A stretch of 64,000 bases of DNA from UBA2821 sp902763335 (GCA_052066835.1 JBQHRJ010000008.1), one strand, 5' to 3'. Shown: positions 11,701 through 21,489, numbered from the stretch's first letter. Notes: a model not told the origin generated them from the letters alone. A program made the numbers and translations.

Positions 11701-14700
11701 TGTTCCCCATACCTCTATAGTATAGACATCCTCCTCTAATGATTTAACCTCGGTTCTGTATATTCCATAGTAGCTGTCATCAAATCCTGTCCATATCATA
11801 TCTCCTTCGAGATTTACAGGAATCTGAACAGTTACCTGCTCTGTATTTTCCTTACGTTCGTCACCCTTAAGTCCAAGAAGAACTGCTGAGTATTCCTTAT
11901 CATATGTTATATATGTATCCTCCACTGATGTCTTTACGTTATCCTGTACAGTTATAGTAAAATGATATCCTGCTGTATCAGACATTATATCCATATCTGC
12001 ATAATTGTCTCTGTTCGGATATGTTGCTATACGGTCCGGTCCCTTACCATCAACATCTGTAACCTCATAATCAACGACTGAGAGATTTCCATACGTGTCA
12101 TATACACAGAATACATTATTTACTGACTCATCAAATTTGTATGGTTCCAGATTCTCTATACTGACTGTGCTTCCATGGGCACTGCTCCAACTGGATTTAT
12201 ACCATCTCACGGTTCCACCGTTTAATTTAGTTTCATTGTCAATATTAAGTGTAAGTGTAGATTCAGTTGCTGTCTTTTCTTCTGAAATATCTACAACTGG
12301 TGCCTGCGAATTAACATTAAGTGTTATCTGTCCTGAATACACTTTATTATTAAGGCCTTTTATCTGATAATTTACAACATTATCACCAACGTAAACCGGA
12401 AGTGTCGGTATTAAATTACCATCGTCATCATATTTGTAATATGCATCCTCTGAAAAATCACCTGTTCCTACAAGCTGATATCCAAATTCTTCACCGGACA
12501 TATCATACCATGATGCATTCACCTCACCATCTGCATCTTCTGATGACCACGCTCTCACTTTCCATGTAAAATCAGCCTGACAGTTATCCACATATGTACC
12601 CGCATTACTTGTTGAGCATTTAAATACAAACATATTTTTTGCATCAGGATTCACTGCCGGATCGCATGTTATATTATCCTGTGGATTGTCCGCCACACCT
12701 ACATTGACAACTTTAACATCTTCACTAAACTTCACCGGATTGCCGAACTGATCTAACGATGTTGTAGTAAACTTTCCTGAAGGATACTTATCCGTCGGAT
12801 CATATATGTCTGTTTTAATATATGTTTTAACATATGTACTCGGTGTCATTGTCGCTGAAGACTTGTCCACAAATATATATTTGTCAGGTTCATAATCATA
12901 ACTCTGACCATCCTTAGTCTCAATATGAACACTTATACCATAGAGACCTGATTTATTTAAGTTATAATCCTGAAATGTGATGTTCTGGCTTTCCACTGCA
13001 TATATATCTTTTGTATACAAAACAGTTCCCAGTGAACCGTCACTGTTTACCTCTCGCAGCCTGTAATAACTTTTTCCTTTTGAAACATCTATTCCTGCAT
13101 AACCGAACATTGTCTCACCTGTTTCCCTTGTATTTGTTATATTCATAACAAGAGATACATTTTCCAATGAAGATATTCTGTTCTCTGACGGTGCTACCCT
13201 GTCCTGCTTATCAACACACAGTCTGTCCTCAATATTCTCATTATTCTCATCTGCAAATGGCATAAATTCCACTTCATAATCAAATCGTGGTGCAAAATAC
13301 ACCTCTTCCTTCTCTATGACATTTCTTGAGCTGTCAGAAGTAAAATTAAACTGTTCGCCTTCTTTTGAACTGTCGCTCTTATATTCATTATATCTGTCTG
13401 TCAGGTCAAGAGAGGTAACAAATGTTATATCTACTTTTCCATACAGGCTGTTTACAAATTCTCCAACCTTATACAAAGAATCTGTGCTGTATGTGTCAAG
13501 CATTGTAAATGTTCCTGCACCTTCATCACTAATGTCACCGGCAAGCTTATACCAGTAACCTTTTTCACAATAACTACTTGCAGCATAACTGTCATCTTCA
13601 TTTGACGGCATACCTTCAAAACAGTTAATATTCTCATTTATGTTATCAAGGCTTCTCATAAATGCCAGATATGTGTTTTTCTCTTCACCGTTTACTTCTT
13701 CTTTTCCCATAGGAATGAGCATCATTGTTCGTGGCTCTGCCTCATTGCCGCTGATAGTAACTTTATCCGGTATATTTATAACCACATTTAACTTCGTCAA
13801 AGGATCTGTTACGCTTCCTTTTTCAATGTTATATTTTGACTTCAAAGAATCAAATCTGTAGCTGTAATCCTTCGTAAATGTTGTATCATTTCCTCCGATA
13901 TCCACAACAGTTACCGTAAGTTTTTTACTTCCTCTATCGGTCGTCTTTTCAAAAACGGTTGAAGTTTCAAAGGTGAAGTTTTTATTGTCCAGGCCTGTCA
14001 TATTCAAATTCTCAGGTTCTCCGTTTTCTCCCCAATAATATGACACAGCTTTCACACCAAACCTGTCCGTTACCTTTAATAAGGTTTTGAGAGTTGCAGT
14101 ACTACCGCTTATAGAAGTCTCATACGCCTGTTCTTCCACTAACGGTTTTACGGCATCTGCATTATGACTAATCTTAAATACATTCTCGCCCTTGTTTCCA
14201 GCTATATCTTCCGGATATACAACCAGCGAACCTTTAAAAATACTATCTACATATCCATAATCCTCTGTCTGGTTCAGTCTTATATGAATATATGTAACAT
14301 TACCTTCTCCTAACTGCGGAAATGTATTTTTAGTAGCTTTGGAAGCATCTGTACTTGCCACAGCTGATTTCCACGCTGCATCATTTCTTACCTGCTGCAT
14401 TGTATCTGCATACCATTCATAATTCTTATCATCACCGGCAGATAATATAAGAGAAAATTTACCATTTTTGCCTGTTATATTACTTACATAATTGCCTCCA
14501 AGCGAATCATCATCATTTATGGTAATCGGCATTGTAAAATCAAATCCTTCACCGTAAGGTGAATATTCTCCCTCTGATGGCGCAATTATTGTGGATGCCT
14601 TAGGTGAAAGTGTATCAATATATGCCTGATTATCCGGGCTTACTGATACCACAGTCATATCTTCAAGAGTGTTTCCCCTGTAATCAGCAGCACCACTGAG

Positions 14701-16332
14701 TCCTTCTATAGATACTATTCTGATAGGCTTGTTATCTACATTCTGGGGCATCATGTCGCTTGTCACATTCAGACTTTCAAATTCAATAACTCCAACATTA
14801 TCAGTCTTTGCGTCTTTTCCTAACACGCTCTTTGCAGACTGTGATTTATTACTCTTAAGCGACAGTTTAACCTGTTTTCCATCCTTGTCCTTTATATTAA
14901 GAACAGCTTTTACCTTTGTTGTGTCACTTATCTTAAGTGCCTCAGTAAAGGTACATTTAAATCTGAGTGTATCACCTACACCTGCATACACACTTCCCGC
15001 ATCTGTTTCATTTCCACTATTGCCTTGTGAATTACTGCTTAAGTTTTTTTCAGGTATCTTATTTCCTGACAGCTGCACACTGTGCAATGTAGGTTTTACA
15101 TTATCAAGATATACAAAGTTTTCTAAGTTTAAAGTTTTTTTCTGATCTTTATTAAAAGTAAAGTCAATTGCATTTCCTGCAAGATCTGTCACCTGACTTT
15201 TACACTTCATATCTTTTTGGATATTATCTTTTACATTATACTTATTTCCTTTTTCATCCAGTATGACATAATCAAAACTGTCCGTAGTTGTTATCCACGG
15301 CTGATTCTCTGAAATACTGTCTATGTATACATCTGTCTTTTTCTTATTTATATTCTGAGGAACCGTAAACTCAAATACCATCTTATTTCCACTTAGTCTT
15401 ACAAGGTCAGCCTGTACCGAATCTCCGGTGACACTCTGATCTGTCTGTGTATATTTAAGATTTGTATTTAACTTCAGATTATGTTTTGCTCCATCCGAAA
15501 ATCTGATATTTTCTGTAAATTCAAGAACAACATATCCCTTTTGTCCCTGCTTAAATCCACATCCGCTTTCTACCTTTTTGGTTCCCTCCGCATCTGTAGT
15601 TCCATATACATTTTTAAGTCTTGGTGCTGTCTTATCAGCTATGTATATAGAATTATTTCTTGATTTGGAACTTCCGCAGTTACATCCTCTATGGTTAAAT
15701 TCCAAATAGATATTGTTATTTCCATAGCTTTCTATTTTAGACATATTCTTGTAATTCTGATTGCCCTCATCATTTTTCTCTTCACACGAAAATGATGCAT
15801 AATTTTTCTTATTACTCCAAAGTCTGTAAGTAGCTACGTCCCATTTTTTCTTCATGTGTGCTCCGATATGTTTATGATAATCCGCAACCAGATCAACATT
15901 ATATCCGATATATAAGTCTCCCTTTTTACTTAGTGCACTGTACGCATCTGTTGCACTGCTTAACGTGTTTTTAAATTCTGCATACCAGTGTTTATTGTCT
16001 TTATGCCAATATGTTTTGCTATAGTCAAGCTTTCCGTAATTTCCAATTCCACCTTTCAGATTGGAATAACCGGTAGACTCAAATCCACTTGTTATGGTAT
16101 AATCACCATCGCCTTGTCCATTTACATAATTTCTCATAAATGTACTGTTATCAAGCAACTTTGCCGGAATAACTTTCACCCCGAGTTTCTCCGGCTTGTA
16201 TGTCACTGTTACCGCCGCATTAGCAAATTTGTAGAAAAAATCTGCCGGAAGTTCCTGCAAAACACCCGCCATAATTGCCACACTGAGCGCTATGCTTACT
16301 CCTTTTTTTAGTAATAGTTTCTTTTTCTTCAC
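8740..16332 (-). CDS. Giant secreted Ig-like repeat protein (GTG start)
   Basis: About 2530 aa. The open frame extends to 16410, but I place the start at GTG 16332. AAAAAAGGAGG lies 7 nt before it, and a promoter (16393-16420) would put the transcription start near 16386, inside the longer frame. From this start the protein begins with a Lys-rich stretch and a hydrophobic core (SIALSVAIMAGVL), with a likely cleavage site after FANA. The rest is a chain of beta-sandwich segments, many with DxTAP or GNxxxF-type motifs typical of bacterial Ig-like repeats. About residues 2354-2437 match the DUF5011/HYR-like type (RDNRDGDITDY, then GNAST). No C-terminal helix, LPXTG or cell-wall motif is visible, so it is probably secreted or held by partners. 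It is preceded by a terminator and followed after 40 nt by the anchored giant protein. Confidence 0.82.
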   Translation of the reverse strand: MKKKKLLLKKGVSIALSVAIMAGVLQELPADFFYKFANAAVTVTYKPEKLGVKVIPAKLLDNSTFMRNYVNGQGDGDYTITSGFESTGYSNLKGGIGNYGKLDYSKTYWHKDNKHWYAEFKNTLSSATDAYSALSKKGDLYIGYNVDLVADYHKHIGAHMKKKWDVATYRLWSNKKNYASFSCEEKNDEGNQNYKNMSKIESYGNNNIYLEFNHRGCNCGSSKSRNNSIYIADKTAPRLKNVYGTTDAEGTKKVESGCGFKQGQKGYVVLEFTENIRFSDGAKHNLKLNTNLKYTQTDQSVTGDSVQADLVRLSGNKMVFEFTVPQNINKKKTDVYIDSISENQPWITTTDSFDYVILDEKGNKYNVKDNIQKDMKCKSQVTDLAGNAIDFTFNKDQKKTLNLENFVYLDNVKPTLHSVQLSGNKIPEKNLSSNSQGNSGNETDAGSVYAGVGDTLRFKCTFTEALKISDTTKVKAVLNIKDKDGKQVKLSLKSNKSQSAKSVLGKDAKTDNVGVIEFESLNVTSDMMPQNVDNKPIRIVSIEGLSGAADYRGNTLEDMTVVSVSPDNQAYIDTLSPKASTIIAPSEGEYSPYGEGFDFTMPITINDDDSLGGNYVSNITGKNGKFSLILSAGDDKNYEWYADTMQQVRNDAAWKSAVASTDASKATKNTFPQLGEGNVTYIHIRLNQTEDYGYVDSIFKGSLVVYPEDIAGNKGENVFKISHNADAVKPLVEEQAYETSISGSTATLKTLLKVTDRFGVKAVSYYWGENGEPENLNMTGLDNKNFTFETSTVFEKTTDRGSKKLTVTVVDIGGNDTTFTKDYSYRFDSLKSKYNIEKGSVTDPLTKLNVVINIPDKVTISGNEAEPRTMMLIPMGKEEVNGEEKNTYLAFMRSLDNINENINCFEGMPSNEDDSYAASSYCEKGYWYKLAGDISDEGAGTFTMLDTYSTDSLYKVGEFVNSLYGKVDITFVTSLDLTDRYNEYKSDSSKEGEQFNFTSDSSRNVIEKEEVYFAPRFDYEVEFMPFADENNENIEDRLCVDKQDRVAPSENRISSLENVSLVMNITNTRETGETMFGYAGIDVSKGKSYYRLREVNSDGSLGTVLYTKDIYAVESQNITFQDYNLNKSGLYGISVHIETKDGQSYDYEPDKYIFVDKSSATMTPSTYVKTYIKTDIYDPTDKYPSGKFTTTSLDQFGNPVKFSEDVKVVNVGVADNPQDNITCDPAVNPDAKNMFVFKCSTSNAGTYVDNCQADFTWKVRAWSSEDADGEVNASWYDMSGEEFGYQLVGTGDFSEDAYYKYDDDGNLIPTLPVYVGDNVVNYQIKGLNNKVYSGQITLNVNSQAPVVDISEEKTATESTLTLNIDNETKLNGGTVRWYKSSWSSAHGSTVSIENLEPYKFDESVNNVFCVYDTYGNLSVVDYEVTDVDGKGPDRIATYPNRDNYADMDIMSDTAGYHFTITVQDNVKTSVEDTYITYDKEYSAVLLGLKGDERKENTEQVTVQIPVNLEGDMIWTGFDDSYYGIYRTEVKSLEEDVYTIEVWGTFKYDEESEPYASSDCTLTISAKDAIGNVSPDSVNSVRKYTRMNAEPYIMPDYEKSTSGNVIIKSYSPLKSVNSYGAGKLTRDMDWYGECYVATLSMIASEGVYTIDVTDIFGQSHKKDIEVALPNEAGIQVKYSTTELTNENVTVALETKQTTDTDRDTITEINAYYDDSKDTTKADAVGIIDAVNPAAGSIVMEKNGRIDVKTSSGNVSTFRVANIDKVLEPATIKYYYDGDAEPVFADGSTDTVKTPVTAVLECEEDVEGTNGKLRHVFSYESKKGETYTFEYKDEAGNTGKMTATLPYNVDKKSEDVTPAEDTEAPEYEMLLFGMRNNKYEYLSNFMNDGNEVSDTAKEFVAQKYGVNIEITDDSKTKVILKNQGAAAPTSYKDSSDSVEGVKLSGTTVTISENAKFDLYIADENNNISAIQGFDFTSIDNTAPNVTAEYKLEKDTNGFDIIRVWFTAENNETILTTDKDIKAVLTTETVTVDGAEQQTDVIKYYKDYTDNVSETFTYKDVYGNTGSVLVEVNAIDTAYPECNSVKWFGIGTAQKPQDVKNTVNNDVTASINVSKPVSSVKFFAYDASKENGKGDEIDSPDIIKAEFAGTNVNITFKNNTAAEIVVEITASGNGRSVYEKLPQISFIDKQAPKVTVAGETLADNKLTKTYVINTDEPSLYTEDSVNGEMKLQHVISVTENGTKTLKFTDAAGNVTKYDINTTDIDDKVLSLKFSKNADGSNAENSVENMKLQSGEKIYIQANKAALISTGSEEKNVTADKWTEFTLSADSGIHILKAVDSVTGKEVYANILIQIRDSIAPEIMFSTKTVYIKDDVSVDEMKKAVEDGVTVRDNRDGDITDYDISGVPDKVEAGYYIITFTAKDSSGNASTVMRTLYIAGKNEPVLSVNGINAAPFDITVLSSENIKAEVQGTSESGLMIKVRPGVRTTGQMKYGNNVLKNGGTYKAEETGFYTIYVRTRERKEYVTYVYVDID

Positions 16333-16392
16333 GCTTTTTCCTCCTTTTTTCAATTTCGTTTTTTTTAATTTCATAATTTTTCTGAAATCAAT

Positions 16393-16420
16393 AGTATACC
16401 TTCTTATCAAATGATATCAA
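16393..16420 (-). promoter_or_regulatory. Promoter of the two giant exoprotein genes
   Basis: On the minus strand, TTGATA (16415-16420) and TATACT (16393-16398) are separated by 16 bp, directly after the terminator of the upstream gene. It helps decide the GTG start at 16332. Confidence 0.6.
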
Positions 16421-16425
16421 CAGGC

Positions 16426-16481
16426 ACAAAAAAAGTCCACTCCCCAAACGGCTAGTCTTTGAAGTGAACTTTAATTTTTTT
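16426..16481 (-). terminator. Terminator of the transglutaminase-type exoprotein gene
   Basis: A 10-bp stem pairs 16432-16441 with 16463-16472 (one G-U pair on the minus-strand RNA), followed on the minus strand by a T run at 16426-16431. A T run on the plus strand (16475-16481) makes it potentially bidirectional. Confidence 0.8.
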
Positions 16482-16492
16482 GTTATTTAGTT

Positions 16493-19400
16493 TTATTTTG
16501 CCTTTATACTTTTTACTTTACTCCATGATGAATATAATGTTTTAGTCTTTCCATTATATTTCACCTTTTTCATTGCCCTTATTCTGACATAATACTTTTT
16601 GCCTGACTTTAATCCGTTGAGCGTCAGAGAAACATATCTGTTATCTCCCATTTTTTCCTTTACAACACCGGATTTAAATTTACTGTTTGCAGATACCTGT
16701 ACCTCATAGCCGGTGGCTGTTACATTCTTTTTCCATTTAATATATGCCTTTTTTCTTCCCGTTTTAACAGATGTAAACTGAGTCTCCGCCGGTTTTACAT
16801 TTAATGTAATCACACATTCATCTGAATAATAATTATCACTGTCTCCTGACGTTGCAATAATTTTAACTATTCCTGAGAATTTCTTAGCTATGGTTACTTT
16901 TCCCGATGATGTTACCTTCACACTTTTTTTATCTGTCTTATACTTTATTTTTCCTATAGCCGATGCATCAAGTCTTAATGTAACCGGTTTACTTATATTT
17001 GCTGTAACGGAATATACTGTTTTTGAGATTTTTATTGTATTTAACGCCTTAACTATTTCAAACGTCTCATACAGTGTTCCTGTATATTTTCCAATACCAT
17101 TCACCGTTACTAATGCAAACCCTGCATTAATATTATCCTCATAAGTTATCTCATAGTCTTCGCCCTCATTAAGAGATTCCTCATCACCATCATCATCTAT
17201 ATATTTTATAATCATATCCGGACGTATTTCCTCTCCCGTATATGTATATGAATCCTCTCCAAATTCTACCGAACAGTCTTCAATATCAAGTTTCTCCTCA
17301 GGTTCATCCGGATTCACAGGATCTGAATCTGATATTACAACCTTCAAAGTAGTTGATGCCTCATTATAATTCTTATTGCCTTTCGCCGTTATGGTAACGA
17401 TAACTTCACCCTCACCATAAGCCATAAAATATCCTGAATAAGCATCTGCAATATCTTCATTGCTAAGAGTATACTCAATATCTCCAATTCCTTCTACTGT
17501 AATCTTCGCTATGTCATATACATTAAGTCTGTCCTTTTCAATTGAAGCTTTAACAGTCTGTTCAGCCTTGTTTATAGTATAATTCTTTGATGCCCAGCCA
17601 CCGTATTCACCCATGCCGGCTATAAGCACTGTAGCTGTTCCTGCGTTAATATTATCCGAATACATAAGTGTATAATCTTTGTTCTCTTCTAATATTTTTC
17701 CTTCATATTCTACATGTACATCAGGCATGTGTTCTGTACCGTCATATACATATGTATCAGCAGATAAATTAATATTTGCGTCTGCTATATCTGTTGAAGA
17801 AACGGTGCAATCCACTGCGACAATGTCAATCAGTGCTGTTGCAGCAGAATGATTATCATCTCCTGATGCAATTACTGATATTCTTACCGTACCGGATGAA
17901 TTTATCCGTACAGTTCCTGTATCAGAAACCGTTGCAATATCTGTATTGCTTGAAACATATCTGATGCTTCCTATGGCATTAACGGTAATATCTGCTGTAG
18001 TTCCTACCTCCATGCATTTATCCTGAATAGTTGCGGAAATATTCTGTTCTGCTTTTTCTATTTTAAATGTCTTTGTAAGAGTTCCTTTGTATTTACCTGT
18101 TCCTGTAACTGTTATAACTGCTGTTCCTGCATTCACATTATTACTGTATGACAGTATATAATCATCAGCAGCATTAAGCTTTGTTGTGCCATCCGTAACT
18201 ATCACTTCCGGAAATATCGGCTGTCCGTCATAAACATATACATCCGTCACATCACTTATATAATATGAAGATATATCTGTTTCTCCATCGGAAGACTGTG
18301 CCTTCTTTACGGATATTGTTATACTACTGAATGCCTTATTATAATTTTTATTGTCCGTAGTAGTTATGTTTATTATTGTCGTTCCTTCTGATACTCCTCT
18401 TACCAGACCTGTTGAATCTACCGTGGCAATATTTTCATTATCTGATGAGTAATTCAGTCCGTCAGCATCAGTCCATGCTGATATCTGATAACTTTCACCC
18501 TCATTTATTGAATATGTCGAAACATCAGACCTGATGCTGTACTTCGCCTTATCAATGTTAAAGTATACTGTTTTTTCACCCTCAAGACTATTTTTTCCTG
18601 TTATTGTAACACTTGCAGTTCCTGCATCAATATTATTCTCATATTTCACATCATAGTTATCCGGTGATATAACATTTCCATCACTATCCTTAACCGTAAT
18701 CTCCGGTCTGCACTCAGAACCGTTATATGTATAACTATAACATGACAATATAACATTCTGTTCAGACACTGGTCTGATCTCTGTCTTATTTACATCCACC
18801 CCAAGATAAGTGTTTATATGATTTACTATATCGTTATCATTTCCTGTTGTGTGATATACTACATTATTATCCTTATCTATATACAATATAAGCGGAGTGG
18901 TTATCATGCCTCCAACACTTGCAGGTTTATTCATATATTCTGCACTGACCGCATCGTAACAGAATGTTACACCTTTAAGTCCGCTATATACAGAATTTAT
19001 CTCTTCGATTACCTCATCTTTAGTTGCCCCACAGAATTCGGCAAATATAACATCTATGTCCGAAAAATCTTTTCCGCTTAACAGTCTTCCACCTACATTT
19101 TTACAATTCCAACAGCCATTTTTGAAAAATACTATAAGCTTCGGCTTTCCGTCTGCCACTGTACTTACTGTTCCATCATCAACAGTTTTCATATCTACTG
19201 CTTTAATTTTATATTTATTGTAACCGTCAGAAGTATCCGTTTCTGTAGTCTGTATAGTATCTTCCTTAGTTACCGGTTCCGTTGTAGTCGGCGGCTCCGT
19301 CGTAGGTGGCTCTGTTGTCGGCGGTTCCGTTGTCGGTTCAACAGGTTTACGCGACGGTTCTATCTGCCCGATTTCAACAATCTTACCTGTATTGTTAGGC

Positions 19401-20689
19401 ATAACTGCAATAGATATGTACACTCTGCCATATTCATCTATTCTCAATCCGTATATATATCCCGAATTTTTCTGTTCATCCGTAAGTGTATAATATGTCT
19501 CCTTAGTTCCATCAACCGGATTGTAACTTATTACTGATTCAGGTGTTGAATAATAGATTACATCATTAATACACGCAACCTTCTGCTCATCACTGTAATA
19601 GCCACCCAGTGCAGGCCAGCACTCTGTTGTACTTACTACCTGTTCTTTATATACCATATCGCTTCCGTCAAATTCATGGGAGCATATACCTCCCTGACCA
19701 GGATTGTATGTATACCATAAATCTCCAATCTTAAAAAATGAAGTATCTATCGCATCCCACATATAATTATCATATATTGAAGATGATGCATCTTCCTTTG
19801 TAACGCCTCCGCCTATAATCCAGTCGGTAGCCTGATGACCGCCATCATCTGAATTAAAATACGCCGAGCTTTTCATAAAATACACATGTCTTGCACGTCC
19901 AAGCAAATCATTTAAAGGATCATCCCACGTTGTATCAACATGATAATATGAATCTCCAACCTTCACCAGATTCCATGCATGATTTAACGATTTCGATGTC
20001 AAAAGAACACTTTTAAGACCAACATCCTTCGCAAGCTCGTTAAACGCCAGGGCATATCCCTGACACACAGCTTTATGTTTTACCAGTGCATCATAAGCTG
20101 AATAATTGCTATACGTTGTATCATATTCTGTATTCACTGCCAGATAATCATTTAAATATAATGTCTTCTCAAGTTCAGACCAGTCATCTCCAATGCCTGC
20201 CAGTGCATTTTCTATAGCAGCATTATATTCTGAAACCATTTTCTTTGCCTCAGATTTATCATATTTATACCTTATATATATAATCTTAACATAATCCCCT
20301 GACGGATAATATGAATATGAATTTCCTATATAAAAATATCTCGGATTTTCATTTATAATATTGTAATATACATCTCTTATATCTGATGTTTTTATATTAT
20401 ACTTAGATATATCAACTTCCTCAGCAAATCCGTCCCACGCCTTTTTTATAGCATTTTCTGCACCTTCCACGTCAGAATCATCTGATTTACTAAGTTCATA
20501 ATCATTATTAAACTCCCTTAACATTCCTCCGTCCTGTATGATAACATCTTCGTCATCATATACGGTAACTGCCTGTCCGTACCGTTCATTCTGCTGAACA
20601 TATGCATATGCAGTATCCGGAATGCTTCCCAGTGTGACAGCCACAGTCAGCACCGCTGCCGTAACTTTACCAATCACCATCTTTTTCAT
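16493..20689 (-). CDS. Secreted transglutaminase-like protein with thioredoxin-like domain, alternating Ig-like repeats and FN3
   Basis: 1398 aa from ATG 20689, chosen because GGAGGT lies 4 nt upstream; the longer frame to 20731 has no well-spaced site. The signal peptide ends near AYAYVQ. A transglutaminase-core domain has the triad Cys209 (AVCQGYA), His237 (LNHAW) and Asp252 (VDTTWDD). A Pro/Thr linker (TEPPTTEPPT) follows, then a thioredoxin-like domain around 490-640 with Cys526-Trp-Asn-Cys529. After that, four units of the Y-YxG...LSYSNN-type repeat alternate with four BIG2-like domains, and a fibronectin-III-like domain ends the protein (W-K, YEVQVS, YYVRIRA). The organisation suggests an extracellular enzyme acting on or cross-linking surface protein; the thioredoxin-like part could handle disulfides. 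The domain calls are clear but the substrate is unknown. It has its own promoter and terminator. Confidence 0.85.
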   Translation of the reverse strand: MKKMVIGKVTAAVLTVAVTLGSIPDTAYAYVQQNERYGQAVTVYDDEDVIIQDGGMLREFNNDYELSKSDDSDVEGAENAIKKAWDGFAEEVDISKYNIKTSDIRDVYYNIINENPRYFYIGNSYSYYPSGDYVKIIYIRYKYDKSEAKKMVSEYNAAIENALAGIGDDWSELEKTLYLNDYLAVNTEYDTTYSNYSAYDALVKHKAVCQGYALAFNELAKDVGLKSVLLTSKSLNHAWNLVKVGDSYYHVDTTWDDPLNDLLGRARHVYFMKSSAYFNSDDGGHQATDWIIGGGVTKEDASSSIYDNYMWDAIDTSFFKIGDLWYTYNPGQGGICSHEFDGSDMVYKEQVVSTTECWPALGGYYSDEQKVACINDVIYYSTPESVISYNPVDGTKETYYTLTDEQKNSGYIYGLRIDEYGRVYISIAVMPNNTGKIVEIGQIEPSRKPVEPTTEPPTTEPPTTEPPTTTEPVTKEDTIQTTETDTSDGYNKYKIKAVDMKTVDDGTVSTVADGKPKLIVFFKNGCWNCKNVGGRLLSGKDFSDIDVIFAEFCGATKDEVIEEINSVYSGLKGVTFCYDAVSAEYMNKPASVGGMITTPLILYIDKDNNVVYHTTGNDNDIVNHINTYLGVDVNKTEIRPVSEQNVILSCYSYTYNGSECRPEITVKDSDGNVISPDNYDVKYENNIDAGTASVTITGKNSLEGEKTVYFNIDKAKYSIRSDVSTYSINEGESYQISAWTDADGLNYSSDNENIATVDSTGLVRGVSEGTTIINITTTDNKNYNKAFSSITISVKKAQSSDGETDISSYYISDVTDVYVYDGQPIFPEVIVTDGTTKLNAADDYILSYSNNVNAGTAVITVTGTGKYKGTLTKTFKIEKAEQNISATIQDKCMEVGTTADITVNAIGSIRYVSSNTDIATVSDTGTVRINSSGTVRISVIASGDDNHSAATALIDIVAVDCTVSSTDIADANINLSADTYVYDGTEHMPDVHVEYEGKILEENKDYTLMYSDNINAGTATVLIAGMGEYGGWASKNYTINKAEQTVKASIEKDRLNVYDIAKITVEGIGDIEYTLSNEDIADAYSGYFMAYGEGEVIVTITAKGNKNYNEASTTLKVVISDSDPVNPDEPEEKLDIEDCSVEFGEDSYTYTGEEIRPDMIIKYIDDDGDEESLNEGEDYEITYEDNINAGFALVTVNGIGKYTGTLYETFEIVKALNTIKISKTVYSVTANISKPVTLRLDASAIGKIKYKTDKKSVKVTSSGKVTIAKKFSGIVKIIATSGDSDNYYSDECVITLNVKPAETQFTSVKTGRKKAYIKWKKNVTATGYEVQVSANSKFKSGVVKEKMGDNRYVSLTLNGLKSGKKYYVRIRAMKKVKYNGKTKTLYSSWSKVKSIKAK

Positions 20690-20748
20690 ATAGACCTCCA
20701 TTCCGAGCCCCCTCGTCTCTTCAAATTTCATCTCCTCGTTACCCTTTT

Positions 20749-20778
20749 ATTTTACTATATGTACAATTCCCTATGCAA
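20749..20778 (-). promoter_or_regulatory. Promoter of the transglutaminase-type gene
   Basis: TTGCAT (20773-20778) and TAAAAT (20749-20754) on the minus strand, 18-bp spacer, about 55 bp before the start codon. Confidence 0.5.
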
Positions 20779-20792
20779 TGTTTTTTATTGTT

Positions 20793-21140
20793 TTATTTAA
20801 AAAATGCCGGGGACATATCAATTTCAGCTATTATGCTGTTTACTTCTCCCAGTGTCACATGCAGCTTTCCTGCTATTTCTTCCACACTTACGCCCATATC
20901 CAGATACGCCATTATTTTTCCACGGCTTTCGCCAATTCGTTCACCCTCTATTCTCCCACGATTTTCTCCGACTCGTTCACCTTCTATTCTTCCCTCTTCT
21001 CTTATCTCCTCAACCGCTTTGCACATATCAACGACTTCCTTTCCATTTACCTGTTCTTCCGATATTTCTATGCCCATACTACAGTATTCATTTATCACTG
21101 CCGCATATTTTTTATTTTGGTAATAAAAGCATAGAATTTT
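20793..21140 (-). pseudogene. C-terminal remnant of an Rpn-family (PD-(D/E)XK) nuclease/transposase
   Basis: An open frame runs from 21140 to the stop at 20793, with no credible start. It keeps the tail typical of the Rpn / PDDEXK_2 family: a charged coiled segment with repeated EGRIEGERxGExRG units, then a small helical end (MAYLDMGVSVEEIAGKLHV). Full members are roughly 280-320 residues with the nuclease motifs in the N-terminal half, which is absent here. This is therefore a truncated, inactive leftover. Family recognition rests on the EGxxEGxxxG tail and is fairly confident; exact subfamily is not. Confidence 0.65.
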
Positions 21141-21287
21141 TTAAAATCAAGCAAATATAACAAGTGTATACAGTGTATCATATTGTTTATATGTTGTCAA
21201 TTATGAATTATATCATTTTGTCTCAAATCTTGCATTTATATAGCTATTTATGATATCATTTACTATGTAATTACCTATTTTTATCTG
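21141..21287 (+). promoter_or_regulatory. AT-rich intergenic stretch with a candidate promoter
   Basis: On the plus strand, TTGCAT (21230-21235) and TATCAT (21254-21259) are 18 bp apart, which would start transcription near 21266, just ahead of palindromic element A1. The rest of the stretch is AT-rich with no coding potential. Confidence 0.35.
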
Positions 21288-21459
21288 TAGGTGATTGCGA
21301 AACCCAGCGATACATACTTTGTCTTGTACAGATTTACAGGCTGAATAAGCGACATTCTGAGGCGGCCGGCACTTAGCTGCCAGCCGAAGATAGTGCAAAC
21401 GTGTGAGCGTTTCAGCCTGTAAATCTGTGCAAGTACATATAAAGTTTCGCAAACACCTA
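21288..21459 (+). repeat. Palindromic element A, copy 1
   Basis: Nested inverted repeats. The outer arms 21288-21303 and 21444-21459 match at 15 of 16 positions (core TTGCGAAAC / GTTTCGCAA). The inner arms are about 22 bp (CAGATTTACAGGCTGA and its complement) with one G-U pair. The core contains ATTCTGAGGCGGCCGGCA and GCCAGCCGAAGATAGTG, shared with copies at 31135, 31391 and 44042. The extra central arm of the other copies is missing; a short GGCA...TGCC hairpin replaces it. Oriented with, and ending 30 nt before, the hydrolase start at 21490. Confidence 0.85.
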
Positions 21460-21489
21460 TAGTTTTATATGAACAAAAAGGAGACTACA

